A DNA stretch of 10,753 nucleotides from Methanomicrobiales archaeon (GTDB taxonomy: Archaea; Halobacteriota; Methanomicrobia; Methanomicrobiales; Methanoculleaceae): contig JAAZGM010000203.1 of assembly GCA_012511245.1 (NCBI GenBank), positions 1-10,753 on the forward strand, written 5' to 3'. Below the pieces are notes generated by a model. The model was not told where the DNA came from, searched no databases, and saw only the letters and a program-made list of their open reading frames with translations. How positions within the stretch are numbered: the stretch's first letter is position 1; each line of letters opens with the position of its first letter. Made by a program: the position numbers and the translations under genes. Below are positions 6,977 through 10,753 of this stretch, in pieces.

Positions 6977-7423
6977 TCACCTGCTTGTCGAGAGGTAGGC
7001 CTGTTCGGCCTGTGCGAGTGTTGCGAATGGAACGCTGTCAACAACATGGATGATGCCGTTCTCCACCTCGATATCCCCTTCAAGCACAACGGCCCCATCC
7101 ACCTCCGTACCCCGATCGGTCTTCCTGATCATGATATTATTCCCTTCAACGGTCTCTACGACGTTCTTCTTGAGCAGCATATCGAGCGTACACTTGTGAT
7201 TGCCGATCGTGAAGAAGTCGATCAGGTGCGAGAGCATCTGTCTGTCGTTCATGATCATCGACCGGTTTGGTTCTGGAATCGCGTCCCATGCCGAATCGGT
7301 CGGAGCAAAAAATGTCATTGGCCCATCTCCTTGCAGTATCTTCTCCTCGTCGAGGGTCTGAACGATCTCGACCAGCCGGCTGAACCTGCTGTCGTTCTGC
7401 AACATATCAAAGATCTTCACCAT
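6977..7423 (-). CDS. Single-domain fasciclin (FAS1) protein, copy 3, divergent
   Basis: This 148-residue protein has the FAS1 H1 box MTFFAPTDSAWDAI (36-49) and H2 box ENGIIHVVD (121-129), but at the Tyr-His position it reads Phe-Phe (70-71), so it is the most divergent of the three. It also has a longer C-terminal helix (AQAEQAYLSTSR). As in the others, the N-terminus (MVKIFDMLQN) is already part of the domain and there is no secretion signal. The start at 7423 is well supported: GGAGGT lies eight bases upstream (7437-7432) and a TATA box sits at the correct distance. A longer frame back to 7672 is rejected because it would run through the promoter and into the DUF447 gene. Transcription is probably separate from the upstream operon. 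Function unknown. Confidence 0.88.
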   Translation of the reverse strand: MVKIFDMLQNDSRFSRLVEIVQTLDEEKILQGDGPMTFFAPTDSAWDAIPEPNRSMIMNDRQMLSHLIDFFTIGNHKCTLDMLLKKNVVETVEGNNIMIRKTDRGTEVDGAVVLEGDIEVENGIIHVVDSVPFATLAQAEQAYLSTSR

Positions 7424-7462
7424 TACCAGGTACCTCCCTGCAGGGCGGTTTGTGGTATGGCA

Positions 7463-7473
7463 TAATATATAGT
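7463..7473 (-). promoter_or_regulatory. TATA box for FAS1 copy 3
   Basis: The minus strand reads ACTATATATTA within an AT-rich patch (7461-7490) that stands out from the GC-rich surroundings. The predicted start near 7443 gives a 20-base leader containing GGAGGT. Confidence 0.6.
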
Positions 7474-7554
7474 GATTATTATGTATCGGATAGAATGGAT
7501 TGTGGTTGAGGGGTATGTATCCCCGATCACCCGGCGGCCGGAGCCGGACAGACC

Positions 7555-8130
7555 TCACCCGGAGGCCTGGTTGGCGATATACCGATCGAGGAGTTCGAGC
7601 GCCTCCCACTCCCGGCTGCCGCCGCATTTCCGGGCAAGAGTGCTGTGATGCTCGATCAGCCGGCCAAGCCATGGATCGCGGTTTTTGACGTAACGGGTGG
7701 CGTGGACGGCAGCCTCCACGATGCTCGCAAACCCCCGGTTCACCGGGTGCAACTGCAGATCGAGCACCTCCTCTTTCAGGGGGGTGAGCCGCACGATGAT
7801 CGTCTCCTCGCTTGACCGCTCCACGTCGGCGGCGAACGCCGCCCAGGCCTCCACGTCATGGAGGCGGCAGACGGTCATCCCGTCGATCTCTTCAGGGGCG
7901 AAGGCATCCGGCGGAAGATCGTCAAACGCTGTCTTGACGTAGATCACGGGGTCGAAGATGAAGTTCGCGACCACCCACCGGTCGCGGACGATGTTTCGGG
8001 CGGTGTGGCTCCCCCGGAAGAGGACTATATGGAGCGACCCGCCGCGGTTGATGATCCCCATGGGGGCGGCGTTGTGATCGGTGGTCGCGATCACCTCGTT
8101 GATCCCCTCGGTCAGCAGTCCCACTGCCAT
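7555..8130 (-). CDS. DUF447 family protein (predicted FMN-binding split-barrel)
   Basis: This protein of about 191 residues begins MAVGLLTEGINEVIATT and continues HNAAPMGIINRGG, the start typical of DUF447. That family is found in methanogens and in methylotrophs with methanopterin-type C1 pathways, and is structurally related to flavin reductases with a split-barrel fold. The substrate is unknown. It is the third gene of the operon: its start overlaps the end of the CitG-like gene by 19 bases, so translation is probably coupled. GGGGAGG abuts the ATG at 8130 too closely, and the GTG at 8124 would have normal seven-base spacing, so the true product may be 189 residues (starting at VGLLTEG). 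It is soluble and cytoplasmic, with no membrane segments. Confidence 0.82.
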   Translation of the reverse strand: MAVGLLTEGINEVIATTDHNAAPMGIINRGGSLHIVLFRGSHTARNIVRDRWVVANFIFDPVIYVKTAFDDLPPDAFAPEEIDGMTVCRLHDVEAWAAFAADVERSSEETIIVRLTPLKEEVLDLQLHPVNRGFASIVEAAVHATRYVKNRDPWLGRLIEHHSTLARKCGGSREWEALELLDRYIANQASG

Positions 8131-8936
8131 CCCTCCCCGAGAGCCACGTATATCCCGGCGATGATGATATCGGCGATCGAACCCGGGTTGATCCCGGCGG
8201 AGACGCACTCCGCATCGAATATAGCGAGATCGCGCCTTCCACCGAGCACCTCCGCCGCAGCCCGCATCGTTTGTTCTGCAACAGCCTCACCGTGCTTCTT
8301 TGCGATGAAGGTGTCCGGCTCTGTTGCAAGGAGATCGAGGAACGTCGCGACGATCGATTCCCGGCCACACCCGTGTGCGTGAAGGAGGTCGGCGCACCGG
8401 CGGGTCAGGGCAAATCCGTTCGTCCACTCGCGGGCGACCATATCCCGGGGTGCTGAGTAGGCCATGATATCGGCAAGTGTCAGCCCCTGCTCCCGGATGG
8501 CGGTGACCGAGGCCGGATCGTTCACGTCCAGATCATCGTTCTCCACCACCCGGACGCTCGTGAGGCCGAACGCCGCATAAAAATCGACGGCATCTTCGAC
8601 GTCGGTTGCAGCGGCGACCGCCTGCGCCCCTTCGATATCGCCCCCGAGGATGAGGGGGATGAGGAGGATGAGCGCCCCGAAATGGGTGTTCCCCCCGGAG
8701 TGGCCGTTCGTGAGCATCACCGCCTCCCGGATGAGGCCACCTACCCGGCCGTCGGTCTTCTCAGCCGCATCAAAGACAGGGCGGACGAGGATGGTCGAGG
8801 CGAGGAAATGCTCGAGACGGGTATCCGGATAGTCGTGGCACCGGTCCACGTTCCCGGGTTTCGGGTAGGCCGAGACCTCGAGCATCATCGCCATCTGCGC
8901 ACGTTCAGCTCGATTCATCGGCAGATCTTTCTTCAT
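8112..8936 (-). CDS. Triphosphoribosyl-dephospho-CoA synthase-like protein (CitG/MdcB family, COG1767)
   Basis: The protein is 274 residues, close to the usual CitG length. The family signatures are PKPGNVDR (25-32), GGNTHFG (81-87, the family's NTHKG-like motif) and NPGSIAD (250-256). In bacteria CitG/MdcB uses ATP and 3'-dephospho-CoA to make the 2'-(5''-triphosphoribosyl) prosthetic-group precursor of citrate or malonate lyases. No lyase genes are nearby, so in this operon the enzyme probably acts in a different, uncharacterised nucleotide or cofactor reaction. The start at 8936 has AGGA six to seven bases upstream; a second Met at 8918 lacks one. It overlaps the end of the marker-9 gene by 32 bases and the DUF447 gene by 19. 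Confidence 0.85.
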   Translation of the reverse strand: MKKDLPMNRAERAQMAMMLEVSAYPKPGNVDRCHDYPDTRLEHFLASTILVRPVFDAAEKTDGRVGGLIREAVMLTNGHSGGNTHFGALILLIPLILGGDIEGAQAVAAATDVEDAVDFYAAFGLTSVRVVENDDLDVNDPASVTAIREQGLTLADIMAYSAPRDMVAREWTNGFALTRRCADLLHAHGCGRESIVATFLDLLATEPDTFIAKKHGEAVAEQTMRAAAEVLGGRRDLAIFDAECVSAGINPGSIADIIIAGIYVALGEGWQWDC

Positions 8937-10044
8937 CGAATATCCTGTGCATGAACTTTTCTGCAAGCTGGTGTTTGCAGTGCATATACTCTCGCGCGGA
9001 GAGGCCCTTCTTCTCAAGCGTCATGTTGCGGAACATGCAGGGCGAACTGATCTTGCAGCACCAGGCGAGACTCCCAAAACAGGTGCTCTTCCCATCCTCC
9101 AGCGGGGTTCCCTTCACTGCTTCCTGCTTGAACTTCAGGTAGTCGTCGCGGGAGAGCCCGAACTTATCGAGGGTAGGGAGGAGCGGACAGGGTTTCACCG
9201 GCATACAGCAGAAGGCGAGCGCTCTGATATCTCCGCCGCGGCAGAGCTGTTTCGGGGCGTTATACCAGCCGCCCTCCTCGGCCGACCGGGTGATGGCGGC
9301 ATCGAGCCCGGCAAGCGTCCAGGGATCGGACTTCCGGGCAAGCGAGACGAGATCCGCCCCATGGGAGAAGGCATCCATCGCTCTGTCGAAGGTGGTGATG
9401 GAGTTGTTTGCGATCAGCATCAGGGGGGAGGCGTTCCTGATCTGGCGGACTTTGTTGTGCCCGAAGTCCATCAGGTCGACGTGGATGATATCCGCTCCCG
9501 CCTTCCAGACGGTACGGGTGAGGGCAGCGTCATCGGCGGCGATGCCGGCACGTATCTTCACCGAGACGGTCACATCCTCGGCTTTCAGTGCACGGATGAT
9601 CTCGATGAGTTTTGCCGGGTTCCGGAGGAGATACTCGCCGCATCCGGCCTCAAGCATCGCTGGTTGTCGGCAATGGGCGTCGATCTCATAGACCACGCTC
9701 TTCTCAAACGCCCGGGCGACCTCGGCGTAGGAGGCGGGCGTACTCCCGCGAAGGTTGATACCGACGACAACGTCGCTCTGCTTCAGGGCGTCGATCTCGC
9801 GGCCCAGCGCTTCGAGGGGATCGTCATACAAAAACTCTTTGCGACCCTCCTCAGCCATCCGTCGGCTTGCCTCAAGGGTGGGGGCGTCGATGGAGTAGCC
9901 ACCGATGAAAGCTGCCCCGATATGATCTGCCCGCTCGAGGATGTATGCCGCATCCACAGTCCCGGCCATAGACGCGATCGCCACCGGTGTTTTAACGACT
10001 CGATCGTTTATGAGGATCTCAAAACGATCATATGCTTCCATCAT
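8905..10044 (-). CDS. Methanogenesis marker protein 9: Dus-like TIM barrel with Cys-rich C-terminal domain
   Basis: This 379-residue protein has an N-terminal half (about 15-255) like an FMN-binding tRNA-dihydrouridine synthase/dihydroorotate dehydrogenase barrel, with VSVKIRAG (160-167), an HVDLMD strand (188-193) and an LVSLARK strand (232-238). The C-terminal half is the methanogenesis-marker-9 domain, rich in Cys: 268, 279, 280, 286, then 322, 329, 330, 336, and 356. Two sets in a C-x(n)-CC-x5-C pattern suggest one or two metal or Fe-S sites. The family is known from methanogens and has no assigned reaction; a flavin/Fe-S redox or modification step in enzyme or cofactor maturation is inference. 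It is first in the three-gene operon. GGAG (10052-10049) lies four bases from the ATG at 10044 and seven from the second ATG at 10041, which may be the real start. Confidence 0.88.
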   Translation of the reverse strand: MMEAYDRFEILINDRVVKTPVAIASMAGTVDAAYILERADHIGAAFIGGYSIDAPTLEASRRMAEEGRKEFLYDDPLEALGREIDALKQSDVVVGINLRGSTPASYAEVARAFEKSVVYEIDAHCRQPAMLEAGCGEYLLRNPAKLIEIIRALKAEDVTVSVKIRAGIAADDAALTRTVWKAGADIIHVDLMDFGHNKVRQIRNASPLMLIANNSITTFDRAMDAFSHGADLVSLARKSDPWTLAGLDAAITRSAEEGGWYNAPKQLCRGGDIRALAFCCMPVKPCPLLPTLDKFGLSRDDYLKFKQEAVKGTPLEDGKSTCFGSLAWCCKISSPCMFRNMTLEKKGLSAREYMHCKHQLAEKFMHRIFDEERSADESS

Positions 10045-10079
10045 ACTTCTCCATCAGTTGGCGGTGAGAACGGATATTG

Positions 10080-10087
10080 ATTTGTAT
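10080..10087 (-). promoter_or_regulatory. Possible TATA box for the marker-9 operon
   Basis: The minus strand reads ATACAAAT within AT-rich 10075-10087. A start near 10058 would give a leader of about 14 bases including the GGAG site. The match to the consensus is weak. Confidence 0.3.
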
Positions 10088-10451
10088 CGGGTCGGAGCAG
10101 GCCATACTCCTCGCTGGACCGGCAGGCGCACAGCAGAACCGTAGATCGTCTATCGAGGTGCCGGACGTGCTCCTGTGGTAGGCGGTAGCTAGATTCTGAT
10201 GACCGCATTGATCCGGTGGACACCAACCCCACCCGGGCAGGTGCCCCGGAAGGAGCGAGGCTCTCTCTCCGGTAATGTCCGGCACCCGGCGGCCGGGGGA
10301 GCCCGTGAGGAGGGCAGGATCCCGGGCATCCGGTCTGCTCTGTCCGGGATGGCAGGCGAGGATGCAGGTCGGCCGGTATGCAGGAGGGCGGTCGGTGCAA
10401 GAGGTGTTCTTCCGTTCGAGACGTGCCATCACATGGGATAGGGATCGAGGC

Positions 10452-10481
10452 CTTTAAAACCAATCGGTAATTATTTTAATA
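10452..10481 (+). promoter_or_regulatory. Promoter region of cfbA
   Basis: Two TATA-like elements, CTTTAAAA (10452-10459) and TTATTTTAATA (10471-10481), stand in the only AT-rich patch here. The downstream element would start transcription near 10501, five bases from the ATG, giving a nearly leaderless message. This fits the lack of a Shine-Dalgarno sequence. Confidence 0.45.
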
Positions 10482-10505
10482 GGGTATAGTAGTACCTTGT
10501 AGCAT

Positions 10506-10753
10506 ATGGCTATGAAAGGCATGTTACTGGTAGGACACGGGAGCAAGCTCCCCTACAACAAGGAACTCATCGAGACCACCGCGAAACTCATCGCCGAGAA
10601 GACGGATGATTACATCGTCAAACCCGGTTTCATGAGCCTCAACACCCCGACGGTGGAGGATCAACTCGAGGCGTTCCGGAGCGAAGAGATCGATATGCTC
10701 GTCGTCGTTCCGCTCTTCCTTGCAAAAGGCGTCCACATCAACCAGGATATCCC
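10506..10753 (+). CDS. cfbA: Sirohydrochlorin nickel/cobalt chelatase, small archaeal form (3' end outside window)
   Basis: Eighty-two codons are visible; the archaeal small chelatase (CbiXS/CfbA) usually has about 120-145. It inserts Ni(II) into sirohydrochlorin, the first dedicated step of coenzyme F430 synthesis, and can insert Co(II) for cobalamin. The metal-binding residues are visible: His11 in LLVGHGSKLPYNKE and His77 in PLFLAKGVHI, the two conserved His of the small homodimeric form. LNTPTVEDQL (45-54) is also typical. ATG 10506 is used here; ATG 10512 (MKGMLLVGHGS) is equally plausible and would put the His residues at 9 and 75, as in known homologues. It is divergent from the marker-9 operon and has its own promoter, with no cobalamin riboswitch in front. 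Confidence 0.88.
   Translation, partial: MAMKGMLLVGHGSKLPYNKELIETTAKLIAEKTDDYIVKPGFMSLNTPTVEDQLEAFRSEEIDMLVVVPLFLAKGVHINQDI

Larger units (their letters stand above)
10045..10505. other. Non-coding divergent region between the marker-9 operon and cfbA
   Basis: I see no convincing gene here. The frames on both strands give low-complexity Arg/Pro/Gly-rich translations typical of GC-rich non-coding DNA. Inverted repeats include ATCCCGGGCA (10319-10328) with TGTCCGGGAT (10341-10350) as a 10-bp stem with one wobble pair, and GAGC-GAG-GCTC inside a CCGGA/TCCGG frame at about 10251-10279. Both ends carry promoter-like AT-rich patches. A 460-base gap is long for this compact neighbourhood, so a structured leader or small RNA is possible but unproven. 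Confidence 0.5.

Noticed and set aside
7424..7672. N-terminal extension of FAS1 copy 3 to 7672
   Set aside because: It would include the TATA box and overlap the DUF447 coding region. ATG 7423 has a strong ribosome binding site at the right distance.
8937..9017. N-terminal extension of the CitG-like protein to 9017
   Set aside because: The extra residues are read out of frame through the marker-9 C-terminus and have no family similarity; 8936 has a ribosome binding site.
10190..10215. TCTGATGA resembling the C box of a C/D-box small RNA
   Set aside because: No D box (CTGA) or C'/D' pair follows at the normal distance.
10028..10463. Open frames of 134 and 140 codons on the minus strand upstream of the marker-9 gene
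   Set aside because: The translations are Arg/Pro/Ser/Gly-rich without domains, overlap each other in different frames and cover the promoter area.
10200..10505. Possible cobalamin riboswitch ahead of the chelatase gene
   Set aside because: The conserved B12-box core is not visible, and the probable transcription start lies only a few bases from the ATG.

Overview
The window looks like the chromosome of a methanogenic archaeon of the order Methanomicrobiales, most likely Methanoculleus or a close relative. The evidence is high-GC coding sequence, TATA-type archaeal promoters with short leaders, a methanogenesis marker protein 9 gene, a class II chelatase of the CfbA/CbiX type (nickel insertion for coenzyme F430), and a CitG-like plus DUF447 gene pair typical of organisms with methanopterin-type C1 metabolism. 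The species assignment is inference from gene content and style.

Left part (1-5522, plus strand). The window opens inside a broken HEPN-domain gene, the toxin half of an MNT/HEPN-type pair, which is frameshifted near base 120 and has lost its catalytic motif. A hairpin (326-355) precedes a 1259-residue protein that fuses a Cas4/Dna2-like iron-sulfur PD-(D/E)XK nuclease to a superfamily 1 helicase. A 500-base non-coding stretch follows, with a G-quadruplex-like GC-rich element and several inverted repeats. Next comes a MutY-like DNA glycosylase that lacks the family's iron-sulfur cluster and has Glu at the usual catalytic Asp position. This part is concerned with DNA processing and repair.

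Middle part (5535-7423, minus strand). Three small single-domain fasciclin (FAS1) genes are arrayed in tandem, each with its own TATA box. The decayed remains of a fourth lie between the first and second in coordinate order. None of the three intact proteins has a signal peptide or membrane segment, which is unusual for FAS1 domains.

Right part (7555-10044, minus strand). Three overlapping genes form a tight operon: methanogenesis marker protein 9 (Dus-like barrel plus Cys-rich tail), a triphosphoribosyl-dephospho-CoA synthase homologue, and a DUF447 flavin-reductase-like protein. Their overlaps of 32 and 19 bases suggest translational coupling and a shared, undefined role in methanogenic cofactor or enzyme maturation. 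A 460-base non-coding stretch separates this operon from the divergent cfbA gene, which is cut by the window end.

The best candidates for something undescribed are the marker-9/CitG-like/DUF447 operon, the apparently cytoplasmic FAS1 array, and the cluster-less MutY subfamily with Glu in place of Asp. I did not find a clear new defence island, CRISPR array, insertion sequence or tRNA.
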